Below, in pieces: positions 9,492-18,281 of a stretch of 64,000 bases of DNA. The DNA is from Agrobacterium genomosp. 13 str. CFBP 6927 (GTDB lineage Bacteria; Pseudomonadota; Alphaproteobacteria; Rhizobiales; Rhizobiaceae). The stretch lies in NCBI GenBank assembly GCA_900012615.1, contig LT009756.1:1700567-1764566 (forward strand), written 5' to 3'. The position numbers and the translations under genes are program-made. The notes beneath the pieces were generated by a model. That model saw nothing but the letters and a program-made list of their open reading frames with translations. It was not told where the DNA came from and did no database searches. How positions within the stretch are numbered: the stretch's first letter is position 1; each line of letters opens with the position of its first letter.

Positions 9492-10433
9492 GTGTCCGAC
9501 CAGACCCTGAAAGGCATTCTGCTTGCCTTTGCCGCCTTCGCTGCCTACGCATGGAGCGATGCAAGCGTTAAACTCATAGAAGGCCAGATTTCGCCGATCG
9601 AATCGGCCTTCTTCGGCGCCCTTTTTGGCTTTGCCGCCCTGCCCTTCATCCGCAAGCGCAACGATCGCTGGATGGATATCGTCAAGACGACGAACCGCCC
9701 GCTCTGGCTCATCCGCTTTTTCGCCTCCGGCATCGGCGCGGTCGGCAGTGTTACCGCCTTTACCCATCTTTCCATGGCGGAAGCCTTCGCGCTGATCTTC
9801 CTGCTCCCTTCCTTCGTCACCATCATGTCGGTGGTTTTCCTGAAGGAACAGGTGGGTATCAAGCGCTGGTCTGCGGTCATCATCGGCTTTGTCGGCGTTC
9901 TCATCATTCTGCGGCCGGGTTTCCGCGAGCTGGGCATCGGCCATCTCGGCGCGATCCTCGGTGGTTTGAGCGGGGCGTTGTCCATCGTGATCTTCCGCGC
10001 CATGGGGCCATCCGAAAAGAATCTGTCACTCTATGGCGCGGGCGTGCTGGGCTGTCTGGCGATCAGCGGCCTCGCCATGATCCCCACCTTCGTGCCGCCA
10101 AACGGCGAGCAATGGCTGCTTCTGGCGGGTTATGGCCTTTTTGCTGCCGTCGGCAATGTGCTGGTCATGTATGCCGCCCGTTATGCGCCCGCCGCCATGA
10201 TCGGCCCGACGCAATATAGCCAGATGCTCTGGGCTATCTTCTTCGGTTACCTGATCTTCGGCGACCATATAGACAGCTGGATGCTGGTCGGCATCGCCCT
10301 CATCGTCGGCTCCGGACTGCTGACCCTCATTCGCGAGAAGCAGAGAAAAGTGCCGATGCCGGCCTCGATCGCCGCGACGGACCAGAATGTCGCCGTCGGG
10401 ATCACACCGGAAGATGCGCCGCGAAGCATTTAG
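9492..10433 (+). CDS. DMT-superfamily (EamA) transporter
   Basis: A second EamA carrier, 313 residues with ten predicted spans: the first repeat begins ILLAFAAFAAYAWSDASVKL, and the second closes with FFGYLIFGDHIDSWMLVGIAL. It is not a close copy of the carrier at 4463. The start is a GTG at 9492 with no strong ribosome-binding site, so translation may be modest. A hydrophilic tail of ~35 residues follows the last span. It probably exports a metabolite; the substrate is unknown. It lies 53 bp after the FrnE gene. Confidence 0.87.
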   Translation: MSDQTLKGILLAFAAFAAYAWSDASVKLIEGQISPIESAFFGALFGFAALPFIRKRNDRWMDIVKTTNRPLWLIRFFASGIGAVGSVTAFTHLSMAEAFALIFLLPSFVTIMSVVFLKEQVGIKRWSAVIIGFVGVLIILRPGFRELGIGHLGAILGGLSGALSIVIFRAMGPSEKNLSLYGAGVLGCLAISGLAMIPTFVPPNGEQWLLLAGYGLFAAVGNVLVMYAARYAPAAMIGPTQYSQMLWAIFFGYLIFGDHIDSWMLVGIALIVGSGLLTLIREKQRKVPMPASIAATDQNVAVGITPEDAPRSI

Positions 10434-10481
10434 AATCGGGGCGCATTCTTTCGTCTTTTATTTTCGGTTTTCAGCGAAGGG

Positions 10482-10820
10482 TCAGTAGCACACGCGCGCG
10501 CGGTAGATATCGCCCCAGCTGTTCTCACGCCAGACGACGTGGCAGCGCGGATAGGCCGGCTGATAGATCACCGGAGGGCCGTAAGCCGGCGGACCGTAAA
10601 AGGGCTCGCCATAATAGGGGCCGCCATAGGAATGCCGCGCCCCGGCGATGATGGCGCCCCCGATAATCGCTCCGGCGATACCTGCGGCAATGCCGCCGCC
10701 GCCATGCCCGTGTCCAAAGTGGTTGCGTGCTTCCGCCTGGTTGGTGGTGGCAATTGTGGTGCCCGCAATTGTCAAAGCAACCAGACCTGCGGAGACGAAC
10801 CTGTTCATCCTGGTCCACAT
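10482..10820 (-). CDS. Small exported Gly/Tyr/Pro-rich protein of unknown function
   Basis: Start at 10820 was chosen because AAGGAG sits seven bases before it. The product of 112 residues has a signal peptide (LVALTIAGTTIATTNQAEA), a histidine/glycine linker (HFGHGHGGGG), one glycine-zipper-like hydrophobic stretch (IAGAIIGGAIIAGA), a Tyr/Pro-rich repeat region and a C-terminal region with two cysteines (RCHVVWRENSWG, RVCY). The glycine zipper suggests insertion in or packing against the outer membrane. This layout is common for small envelope proteins in Rhizobiales. I do not recognise a named family. Confidence 0.75.
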   Translation of the reverse strand: MWTRMNRFVSAGLVALTIAGTTIATTNQAEARNHFGHGHGGGGIAAGIAGAIIGGAIIAGARHSYGGPYYGEPFYGPPAYGPPVIYQPAYPRCHVVWRENSWGDIYRARVCY

Positions 10821-10996
10821 TGTCTTGCTCCTTCGTCTTCCCACTCGCGCATCATATTGGTCGCAGTGCAGGAGATGGAACAAGACTACGCCCGTCGAGG
10901 CTACGGGCGCATGTCCGTTTCATTACATACCGGTAATGTTTGCAGAGTCTTGGGGTGTTGGCTTTGGGGAGGTGTCCATTGACAGCGAACCGACGC

Positions 10997-11175
10997 GCGT
11001 GGGGCTTTACCCCCCTCTGCCCTACCGGGCATCTCCCCCTCCAAGGGGGGAGTCGGCAAGAGGCGCTACCATCGCTTCACGCGCAAGATTCAAGGTGGGC
11101 GAGACCTTGCCGCAGATCGATCTCCCCCTTGAGGGGGAGATGCCCGGCAGGGCAGAGGGGGGTAAAGCCCCACGC
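10997..11175. repeat. Long inverted-repeat element, 179 bp (rhizobial intergenic palindrome/MITE-like)
   Basis: Two ~54-bp arms are inverted copies. The left arm starts GCGTGGGGCTTTACC and reads into TCTGCCCTACCGGGCATCTC; the right arm ends AGGGGGGTAAAGCCCCACGC. Each arm also has its own CTCCCCC/GGGGGAG hairpin. They are separated by a ~70-bp core without coding potential. The element fills the gap (10821-11213) between the small exported protein gene and the 3' end of mfd. Such dispersed palindromes are typical of rhizobial genomes; no transposase is inside. Confidence 0.8.
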
Positions 11176-11213
11176 TTATCGGTCCGCTATGGATCGGCAA
11201 CCTCTCGAAAGCT

Positions 11214-14200
11214 TTAGGACCGCGCCAGCTCCGCCAGCTGTGTCATGATCATCGCCGCCCCCGCCAGCCGCTTCTCCGGCGTCGGTAGGTCGCGGGTCAG
11301 GAACAGGCTGTGATCGGGGCGGATCTTCGCCATCGTGCCCTGCTTGCCGATATAGGCGACAAGTGCCGCCGGGTTCGGGAATTCCTTGTTGCGGAACTGC
11401 ACGACCACGCCCTTCGGCCCGGCATCCACCTTCTCGACATTGGCAGTGCGGCAGAGCGACTTGATGTAGACGATCTTGAGGAGATGCTGCACCTCTTTCG
11501 GCAGCGGACCGAAACGGTCGATCATTTCCGCGCCGAAACCATCGATCTCGCTTATATCCGCAAGCTCGCCGAGACGGCGGTAGAGACCCATGCGCAGATG
11601 CAGATCCGGAACATAATCCTCCGGAATCATGACAGAGGTGCCGACAGAGATTTGCGGCGACCAGCCGCTATCCTGCACCTGCTCGTCGCCCTTCACTTCG
11701 GCCACCGCCTCTTCCAGCATCTGCTGGTAAAGCTCGAAACCGACTTCCTTGATATGGCCCGACTGTTCTTCGCCGAGCAGATTGCCCGCACCGCGAATAT
11801 CGAGGTCGTGGCTCGCCAGCTGGAAACCGGCGCCCAGCGTATCGAGCGATTGCAGTACCTTCAGCCGCCGCTCCGCCATCGTCGTCAGCACCTTGTTGAC
11901 CGGCAGGGTAAACAGCGCAAAGGCGCGCACCTTGGAACGGCCGACACGGCCGCGCAGCTGGTAAAGCTGGGCCAGACCGAACATGTCGGCCCGGTGCACG
12001 ATCAGCGTATTGGCGGTCGGCACATCAAGGCCGGATTCAACGATGGTGGTCGACAGCAGCACATCATATTTGCCGTCATAAAAGGCGTTCATGATGTCTT
12101 CCAGTTCGCCCGCCGGCATCTGCCCATGCGCCACCGCCACCTTCAGTTCCGGCACATCCGACTGTAAGAAGGCATGAATATCGGCGAGATCGGCAAGCCG
12201 CGGGCAGACATAAAAGCTCTGGCCGCCGCGATAATGCTCGCGCATCAGCGTTTCGCGGATCACCAGCGGATCGAAGGGCGAAATGAAGGTGCGCACCGCC
12301 ATGCGGTCCACCGGCGGCGTGGTGATGAGCGACAATTCGCGCACGCCCGTCATGGCCAGCTGCAAAGTGCGCGGAATAGGCGTCGCAGAGAGCGTCAGCA
12401 CATGCACGTCGCTCTTCAGCTCCTTCAGGCGCTCCTTGTGCTTCACCCCGAAATGCTGCTCTTCATCGATGATCAGCAGGCCGAGATTGGCGAAGCTGAT
12501 GCCCGCGCCGAGCAGCGCATGGGTGCCGACAACAATATCCGTCTTGCCATCAGCCACTTCCTTTTTCGTCAGCGTCAATTCCTTGGAGCCGACAAGGCGC
12601 GAAGCCTGCTGCACCCGGATCGGCAACCCACGGAAACGTTCCGAGAAGGTGCGGAAATGCTGGCGGGAGAGCAGCGTGGTCGGCACCACCACCGCCACCT
12701 GCACGCCATTCATGGCGGCAAGGAAGGCGGCGCGCAGCGCCACTTCCGTCTTGCCGAAACCGACATCGCCGCAGATGAGCCGATCCATCGGCCGGCCGGC
12801 ACCGAGATCCTCGCGCACCGCCTCGATGGCGTTCAGCTGGTCCTCGGTCTCGTCATAGGGGAAACGGGCGGCAAATTCGTCGTAAAGCCCGTCCGGCGCA
12901 GTCAGCACCGGCGCATGGCGCACCAGGCGCGCGGCCGCGATGCGGATAAGCTCGTCTGCCATGTCCAGCAGGCGCTTCTTGAGCTTGGCCTTTCGCATCT
13001 GCCACGCGCCGCCGCCCAGCTTGTCCAGCTGCGCTTCCGCCGCATCCGAACCGTAACGCGACAGAAGATCGATGTTTTCAACCGGCAGGAACAGCTTGGC
13101 GTCATCGGCATAATGCAGTTCCAGACAAGCGCGCGGCGCACCCGCCGCCTCGATGGTCCGCAGGCCGACGAAGCGGCCGATGCCATGTTCGGCATGGACG
13201 ACCAGCGAGCCCTCATCGAGCCCCGCCACTTCCGAGATGAAATCCGCGCCGCGCTTGCGGCGCTTGGAGCGGCGCACCATGCGGTCGCCGAGAATATCCT
13301 GCTCACCGATAACCGCCAGCGTCCCGGTTTCGAAACCCGCCTCAAGGCTGAGAACCGCCGAGGCCGCCTCGCCCTTGCCGAGCTTCTCCACCTCTTTCAG
13401 CGAGGTAACCGGCTTGATCTTCTCAAGCCCGTGCTCGTTCAGTACCTGCAACAGCCGGTCGAGCGAACCTTCCGACCAGCCGGTGATCAGCACCTTCCAG
13501 CCCTTGGCGCGGCGCTCGGCAATGTGTTTCACCGCAAGGTCGAAAACATTGACCCGTTCTTCGCTCTCGCCTTCGGTTGGCGGGCGTGCCCAGCGCGGCC
13601 CGACATGGGCGTCGAGCATCGCGACCGGGCGGCCTTCGCTGTCCTGTTCGTTGAAAGGGGTCAGACGCACGGCGTTAACGGCGGCGAGCGCGGCATCGAA
13701 GCTCTTGCCATCGAGATAAAGCTGGCCGGGCGAAACCGGTTTGTAGGGCGCACCCTGCGTCGAGCCCTTGGTTTCGCCGGAACTGCGGCGCGCATCGTAA
13801 TAATCTAGCACCAGCTTGGAGCGCTCTTTCGCCGCCTCCCGCGCCGTATGGTCGGTGACGATGCGGAAATCCTTCAGATAATCGAAGGCGGTCTCCAGCT
13901 GCTCGTAAAACAGCGGCAGCCAGTGCTCCATGCCGGCATAACGGCGACCTTCGGAGACGGCCTGATAAAGCGCGTCGTCGCGGGTCGCCGCGCCGAATAG
14001 CGACAGGTAATTCTTGCGGAAACGGCTGATCGTATCCGGCGTCAGCGTCACTTCGCTCATCGGGTTCAAATCGAGCGAGCGCGCCTGTCCGATGGTACGC
14101 TGGCTGGCCGGATCGAAGGTGCGGATGCTTTCCAGCGTATCGCCGAAGAAATCGAGCCGGACCGGCTCTTCCGTGCCCGGCACGAAGACATCGAGAATAC

Positions 14201-14711
14201 CGCCGCGCACGGCGAATTCACCCACTTCGCGCACCGTCGCCACCCGGTCGAAACCGTTGCGTTCCAGCCGCGCGGCAATCTCCTCCATGCGGATCTGGTT
14301 GCCGGGCCTCGCCGAAAAGCCGAGGCTTTCGATAATGTCGCGCGGCGCCATCTTCTGCAGCATGGCATTGACGGTGACCAGCACGATGGCCGGATGCGGT
14401 TTCTTCGCGTGAGCGATGAGACCGGAAAGCGCCGCCAGCCGGCGCGCCGAAGTGTCGGCGCTCGGTGACACGCGGTCATAGGGAAGGCAGTCCCAGGCGG
14501 GCAGCGTCATCACCGGAATGTCAGGCGCGACGAAACCGAGTATCTGTTCGAGATCGGCGACCCGCTGGCCATCCGACATCACATAGGCGACCGACGTGCC
14601 GGCCCGCGCCATATCGGCAAGCAAAAGGGCTTCCATGCCGGAAGGCACGTTTCCGATGGTCAGCGGCGTATCGGCCGACGACACCAGCTTTGCATCGAAT
14701 CCGGCTATCAT
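11214..14711 (-). CDS. mfd: Transcription-repair coupling factor
   Basis: Mfd removes RNA polymerase stalled at DNA damage and recruits UvrA/UvrB. The 1165 residues hold the UvrB-homology N-terminal part (around PAWDCLPYDRVSP), the RNA-polymerase-interacting CarD-like domain (GSLVVHAEHGIGRFVGL), the RecG-like translocase domains with Walker A GDVGFGKTEVA, DEEQHFG box and SATPIPRTL motif III, and the TRCF C-terminal domain. Everything is intact and of usual length. The sdhE gene ends five bases before its start, so the two are surely co-transcribed. Confidence 0.97.
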   Translation of the reverse strand: MIAGFDAKLVSSADTPLTIGNVPSGMEALLLADMARAGTSVAYVMSDGQRVADLEQILGFVAPDIPVMTLPAWDCLPYDRVSPSADTSARRLAALSGLIAHAKKPHPAIVLVTVNAMLQKMAPRDIIESLGFSARPGNQIRMEEIAARLERNGFDRVATVREVGEFAVRGGILDVFVPGTEEPVRLDFFGDTLESIRTFDPASQRTIGQARSLDLNPMSEVTLTPDTISRFRKNYLSLFGAATRDDALYQAVSEGRRYAGMEHWLPLFYEQLETAFDYLKDFRIVTDHTAREAAKERSKLVLDYYDARRSSGETKGSTQGAPYKPVSPGQLYLDGKSFDAALAAVNAVRLTPFNEQDSEGRPVAMLDAHVGPRWARPPTEGESEERVNVFDLAVKHIAERRAKGWKVLITGWSEGSLDRLLQVLNEHGLEKIKPVTSLKEVEKLGKGEAASAVLSLEAGFETGTLAVIGEQDILGDRMVRRSKRRKRGADFISEVAGLDEGSLVVHAEHGIGRFVGLRTIEAAGAPRACLELHYADDAKLFLPVENIDLLSRYGSDAAEAQLDKLGGGAWQMRKAKLKKRLLDMADELIRIAAARLVRHAPVLTAPDGLYDEFAARFPYDETEDQLNAIEAVREDLGAGRPMDRLICGDVGFGKTEVALRAAFLAAMNGVQVAVVVPTTLLSRQHFRTFSERFRGLPIRVQQASRLVGSKELTLTKKEVADGKTDIVVGTHALLGAGISFANLGLLIIDEEQHFGVKHKERLKELKSDVHVLTLSATPIPRTLQLAMTGVRELSLITTPPVDRMAVRTFISPFDPLVIRETLMREHYRGGQSFYVCPRLADLADIHAFLQSDVPELKVAVAHGQMPAGELEDIMNAFYDGKYDVLLSTTIVESGLDVPTANTLIVHRADMFGLAQLYQLRGRVGRSKVRAFALFTLPVNKVLTTMAERRLKVLQSLDTLGAGFQLASHDLDIRGAGNLLGEEQSGHIKEVGFELYQQMLEEAVAEVKGDEQVQDSGWSPQISVGTSVMIPEDYVPDLHLRMGLYRRLGELADISEIDGFGAEMIDRFGPLPKEVQHLLKIVYIKSLCRTANVEKVDAGPKGVVVQFRNKEFPNPAALVAYIGKQGTMAKIRPDHSLFLTRDLPTPEKRLAGAAMIMTQLAELARS

Positions 14712-14715
14712 ATTC

Positions 14716-15027
14716 TCAGGCTTTCAGGGTGTCAGTGGTGACGAGATCGAAATCGGGGCGGTAGGAGGCGATCTTCTCGAACAGCGGGGTCTGGAATTTT
14801 TCCGGTATGGCAAGGGCGCCCGTCACCATCTTGACGAGGTCGTTATCCTCTTCCGCCATGATGATCTCAAGCTCGTCGAGCTCGTCATCGGAAAGCCCGA
14901 CAATATTGTCTTCCGCAAATTGCCCGAGCACCAGATCCATCTCGCGAATGCCCCGGTGCCAGCAGCGGTAAAGAATCCGCCGGCGTCTCGGATCGAGGTC
15001 GGCACTCGTGCGCACCAGTCCAGTCAT
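14716..15027 (-). CDS. sdhE: FAD assembly factor SdhE (DUF339)
   Basis: SdhE promotes covalent flavinylation of succinate dehydrogenase subunit SdhA. The family hallmark RGIREMD is present (the RGxxE motif), preceded by RRRRILYRCWH and followed by a helical bundle with acidic stretch LSDDELDELE. ATG 15027 (103 residues) is preferred over GTG 15036 because AAAGGTG lies at proper spacing. It is directly upstream of mfd and divergent from recG; sdhE-mfd-recG clustering is common in alphaproteobacteria. Confidence 0.93.
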   Translation of the reverse strand: MTGLVRTSADLDPRRRRILYRCWHRGIREMDLVLGQFAEDNIVGLSDDELDELEIIMAEEDNDLVKMVTGALAIPEKFQTPLFEKIASYRPDFDLVTTDTLKA

Positions 15028-15216
15028 CGCATTCACCTTTCGGTTGGCTATTCAACAGGATGTTGACTGCGACCTCCTATAGAACAGGAGGCGAACGCTT
15101 GGGAACCGGTTTTTATCGAAATAATGCCGCAGCAGTGAAAATCTGCCGGTGATAACCCGCCTTTGTGGCCAGCGAAGTCTTGCATAAGCCGTCCCCTTCC
15201 CCGATTTTGCTGACCC

Positions 15217-17322
15217 ATGCGCCCGGCCATTCTCGATCCGCTGTTTGCCTCCGTCTCCACCCTTGCCGGTGTGGGGCCGAAGCTTGCCGATCTTCTGGCC
15301 AAGCTCCTGAGCCGGGAAAACGCCGACGACACGCGCGTGATCGATCTTCTGTTCCACGCGCCATCCAACGTCATAGACCGCCGCAACCGCCCCGGCATCG
15401 CGCTGGCCAGCCCCGGCGCAATTGTCACCATTCAGGGACGCGTCGACCGCCACCAGCCGCCACCGCCGGGAAACCGCAACGCGCCCTACCGCGTCTTCCT
15501 GCATGACGAGACCGGCGAACTGGCGCTGACCTTCTTCCGCGCCAAGGGCGACTGGCTGTCCAAGGCCCTGCCTGTGGATGAGGAGGTTCTCGTCAGCGGC
15601 AAGGTGGACTGGTTCAACGGCCGCGCTTCCATGGTGCATCCGGATTTCATGGTGAAACTATCAGAGGCGGAAAACCTGCCTTTGGTGGAAGCCGTTTATC
15701 CCATGACCGCCGGGCTGTCTGCCAAGGTGCTGCGCAAGGCGATCGAAGGCGGGCTTTCAAAGCTGCCGGTCTTTCCCGAATGGATCGACGAGACACTGAA
15801 GACGAGGCAGGGCTTCGGCGATGTCGCCTCAAGCTTCCGCGAGCTGCACGACCCGCGTGACAGCGCCGATATCGAACCGCAGGCCCCGGCGCGCAGACGG
15901 CTCGCCTATGACGAATTCCTCGCCGGGCAGCTGTCACTGGCGCTGGTGCGCCAGCGGCTGCGCAAGGTAGCGGGCCAGCCGATCCGTGCCAAGGGTGATG
16001 TCGCCGCAAAAATCCTGTCGCAGTTGCCATTCTCACTGACGGCAAGCCAGAGCGCTGCGGTGAAAGATATCCTGACAGATATGGCCGGCGAAGACCGCAT
16101 GTTGCGGCTGCTGCAGGGCGATGTCGGTGCGGGCAAGACGCTGGTGGCGCTGATGGCCATGGCAACGGCGGTGGAGGCCGGCGGACAGGCGGTGCTGATG
16201 GCCCCGACCGAAATCCTTGCCCGCCAGCATTACGCCACCATCTCGAAGCTCGCCAATACAGCCGGCATCACCGTCGAAGTGCTGACCGGCCGCACCAAGG
16301 GCAAGGAGCGCCGCGAGATCGAGGAGCGCGTGGCCTCGGGCGAAGCGCAGATCGTCATCGGTACCCATGCGCTGTTTCAGGACAGCGTGAGTTACAGGAA
16401 CCTCGTGCTGGCCGTGGTGGACGAACAGCACCGTTTCGGCGTGCACCAGCGCCTGCGCCTCACCGCCAAGGGCATCACGCCGCATATGCTGGTCATGACC
16501 GCCACACCCATTCCGCGCACACTGGTTCTGGCCGCCTTCGGCGACATGGATGTTTCCAAGCTCACCGAAAAGCCCGCCGGCCGCAAACCCATCCAGACAG
16601 TGACGATCCCCACCGAACGGATCGGCGACATTGTCGAGCGACTTCGTGCGGCGCTGAAGGATGGCAAGAAGGCCTACTGGATTTGCCCGCTGGTGGAGGA
16701 AACGGAAAAATCCGACCTGATGTCGGCGGAGGAGCGCCACGCGGTTCTCTCGCAGATGCTCGGCGCCAATATCGGCCTCATCCACGGACGCATGAGCGGC
16801 CCGGAGAAGGACGCCGCCATGCTCGCCTTCAAGAACGGCGAAACCCGACTGCTGGTGGCGACGACCGTGGTCGAAGTGGGCGTCGACGTGCCGGATGCGA
16901 CGATCATGGTCATTGAACACGCCGAACGTTTCGGCCTCGCCCAGCTTCACCAGCTGCGCGGCCGTGTGGGCCGCGGCGACGAGGCCTCCACCTGCATCCT
17001 GCTCTATAAGGGCCCTCTCAGCGAAAACGGCCGTGCCCGGCTCTCCATCCTGCGCGACAGCGAGGATGGCTTCCTGATTGCCGAGGAGGATTTGAAGCTG
17101 CGCGGTGAAGGCGAACTCCTCGGCACCCGCCAGTCCGGCACGCCGGGCTTCCGCATCGCCAGCCTCGAAGCCCATGCCGATCTTCTCGAAATCGCCCGCA
17201 AGGACGCGGCTTACGTCATCGAACGCGACCCCGAACTGACAGGCCCGCGCGGCAATGCGCTGCGCACCCTGCTCTATTTGCACCGCCGCGACGAAGCGAT
17301 CCGCTTCCTGCACGCCGGCTGA
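15217..17322 (+). CDS. recG: ATP-dependent DNA helicase RecG
   Basis: RecG remodels stalled replication forks and Holliday junctions. The 701 residues show the N-terminal wedge/OB domain (IVTIQGRVDRHQ), Walker A GDVGAGKTLVALMAM, DEQHRFGVHQR (DEQH box), TATPIPRTL motif III, and the C-terminal QLRGRVGRGD motif VI with the following TRG hairpin region. Length and order are normal. The ATG at 15217 gives the expected N-terminus. Confidence 0.97.
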   Translation: MRPAILDPLFASVSTLAGVGPKLADLLAKLLSRENADDTRVIDLLFHAPSNVIDRRNRPGIALASPGAIVTIQGRVDRHQPPPPGNRNAPYRVFLHDETGELALTFFRAKGDWLSKALPVDEEVLVSGKVDWFNGRASMVHPDFMVKLSEAENLPLVEAVYPMTAGLSAKVLRKAIEGGLSKLPVFPEWIDETLKTRQGFGDVASSFRELHDPRDSADIEPQAPARRRLAYDEFLAGQLSLALVRQRLRKVAGQPIRAKGDVAAKILSQLPFSLTASQSAAVKDILTDMAGEDRMLRLLQGDVGAGKTLVALMAMATAVEAGGQAVLMAPTEILARQHYATISKLANTAGITVEVLTGRTKGKERREIEERVASGEAQIVIGTHALFQDSVSYRNLVLAVVDEQHRFGVHQRLRLTAKGITPHMLVMTATPIPRTLVLAAFGDMDVSKLTEKPAGRKPIQTVTIPTERIGDIVERLRAALKDGKKAYWICPLVEETEKSDLMSAEERHAVLSQMLGANIGLIHGRMSGPEKDAAMLAFKNGETRLLVATTVVEVGVDVPDATIMVIEHAERFGLAQLHQLRGRVGRGDEASTCILLYKGPLSENGRARLSILRDSEDGFLIAEEDLKLRGEGELLGTRQSGTPGFRIASLEAHADLLEIARKDAAYVIERDPELTGPRGNALRTLLYLHRRDEAIRFLHAG

Positions 17323-17334
17323 AAGTGAACCACC

Positions 17335-17607
17335 ATGAACATGATCGACCCGCGCCGCCCCCCACCCGCCTTCCGCAAGGGCTACGCGCTCTGTTCGCCG
17401 CAGAATATCCTGCAACCCGAGACATTTGCGAAGAGCGCGAAAAAGGCAATCGGCAAGGCGTTCAAGAAGCCCGGCCGCAAGAAGGCGTGGAGCCAGGCGC
17501 TGGAAGAAGGCTGGAGCGTGAGGCTGGTCTATATGCGGCTTTTCGTTCCCGTATTCCACGCGACCAATACGGGGACGGAAGTGGATGATCTGGACGACGA
17601 GGATTGA
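17335..17607 (+). CDS. Small basic protein of unknown function
   Basis: This 90-residue ORF begins 12 bp after recG in the same direction. It is Pro/Lys/Arg-rich at the start (IDPRRPPPAFRKGYALCSP), has a Lys-rich middle (KSAKKAIGKAFKKPGRKKAW), and ends with an acidic tail (VDDLDDED). No domain is recognised. Its location tight behind recG and its sensible codon use suggest a real gene, but no ribosome-binding site is clear. Confidence 0.55.
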   Translation: MNMIDPRRPPPAFRKGYALCSPQNILQPETFAKSAKKAIGKAFKKPGRKKAWSQALEEGWSVRLVYMRLFVPVFHATNTGTEVDDLDDED

Positions 17608-17631
17608 CCATGAAATCCGAAGACTGTTGGG

Positions 17632-17922
17632 CTAAAGCGCCGAAGGCCACCGCTGCGATGTGTGGATGATCGTCAGAATTTCGATATCCCGGCTCACGCG
17701 ATAGGCAATGATGTAGGAAATGTCGGAAAGCACGGCTTCCCGCGTTCCTCTGATGCGTCCGACCCGCCCCATGGCTGGCTGCTCCACCAACATATCAACC
17801 GCTGAAACAATACGGGAAATCACTCGGGCCGCAGCCGCTGGATTATCCTTTTCGATATGAGCACCAATTTCATCGAGCCTTCGCAGAGCCCGTAAGGTCC
17901 AACGAATTCGCCGGTCACTCAT
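17632..17922 (-). CDS. ParE/RelE-superfamily toxin
   Basis: The 96-residue protein has the ParE-like fold pattern: WTLRALRRLDEIGAHIEKDNP, then AARVISRIVSAVDML, the GRVGRIRGTRE loop and a C-terminal YIIAYRV with ILTIIHTSQRWP. The middle PxxGRxxRxxGTRE and the final H-x-x-(R)-W are the usual features of chromosomal ParE toxins, which poison DNA gyrase; RelE-like mRNA cleavage is the alternative. Its start overlaps the antitoxin stop by four bases, so the two are translated together. Confidence 0.88.
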   Translation of the reverse strand: MSDRRIRWTLRALRRLDEIGAHIEKDNPAAAARVISRIVSAVDMLVEQPAMGRVGRIRGTREAVLSDISYIIAYRVSRDIEILTIIHTSQRWPSAL

Positions 17923-18164
17923 GACGGCCGGGCGGATTTTACATATTTCCCGACAATGTTTGCGAGATCCTCAGGTGTCCCGAACTCGCCGCGATCGGCT
18001 TCCGCCACACCCGCCTCGATCTCGGCAAGCTGCCATTCCTCGCGGGCGACAAAGTCCTCAATCGCTCGCGCCGCCATGTAGGATCGCGACCGATCAAGTT
18101 TTTCCGCCAATTGATCGAGTTTTTCGGCAACCTCATCAGGCAGACGCACAGTGAATGCAGTCAT
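17919..18164 (-). CDS. Ribbon-helix-helix antitoxin
   Basis: The N-terminus MTAFTVRLPDEVAEKLDQLA with DRSRSYMAARAIEDFV is the RHH (CopG/ParD-like) DNA-binding fold; the C-terminal half (EIEAGVAEADRGEFGTPEDL) would wrap the ParE toxin. ATG 18164 follows GAAGGGTTGCG at good spacing. The gene precedes and overlaps the toxin gene. It probably represses its own promoter through the palindrome at 18180-18206. Confidence 0.88.
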   Translation of the reverse strand: MTAFTVRLPDEVAEKLDQLAEKLDRSRSYMAARAIEDFVAREEWQLAEIEAGVAEADRGEFGTPEDLANIVGKYVKSARPS

Positions 18165-18179
18165 GATCGCAACCCTTCT

Positions 18180-18216
18180 TGGTTCACTGTGATTATTGGT
18201 GAACCACATTGGTTCG
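18180..18216. promoter_or_regulatory. Probable operator of the RHH/ParE pair
   Basis: The arms TGGTTCAC (18180-18187) and GTGAACCA (18199-18206) are a perfect inverted repeat, and a third half-site TGGTTCG follows at 18210-18216. This lies 15-50 bp before the antitoxin start, where an RHH autorepressor would bind. Confidence 0.7.
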
Positions 18217-18281
18217 TCAACCGTATGGCTTTACATCCTCCGTGAGAATGGAGGAAGGAATCTAGCGTCTTGCGAATGCGT

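Noticed and set aside
12174-13808. A 544-codon plus-strand open frame inside mfd
   Set aside because: It is antisense to a fully intact mfd gene, has a His/Arg/Gln-rich composition typical of reversed GC-rich codons and no recognisable domain.
16033-17559. A 508-codon minus-strand open frame opposite recG
   Set aside because: It is a shadow of recG; composition and absence of any domain argue against a gene.
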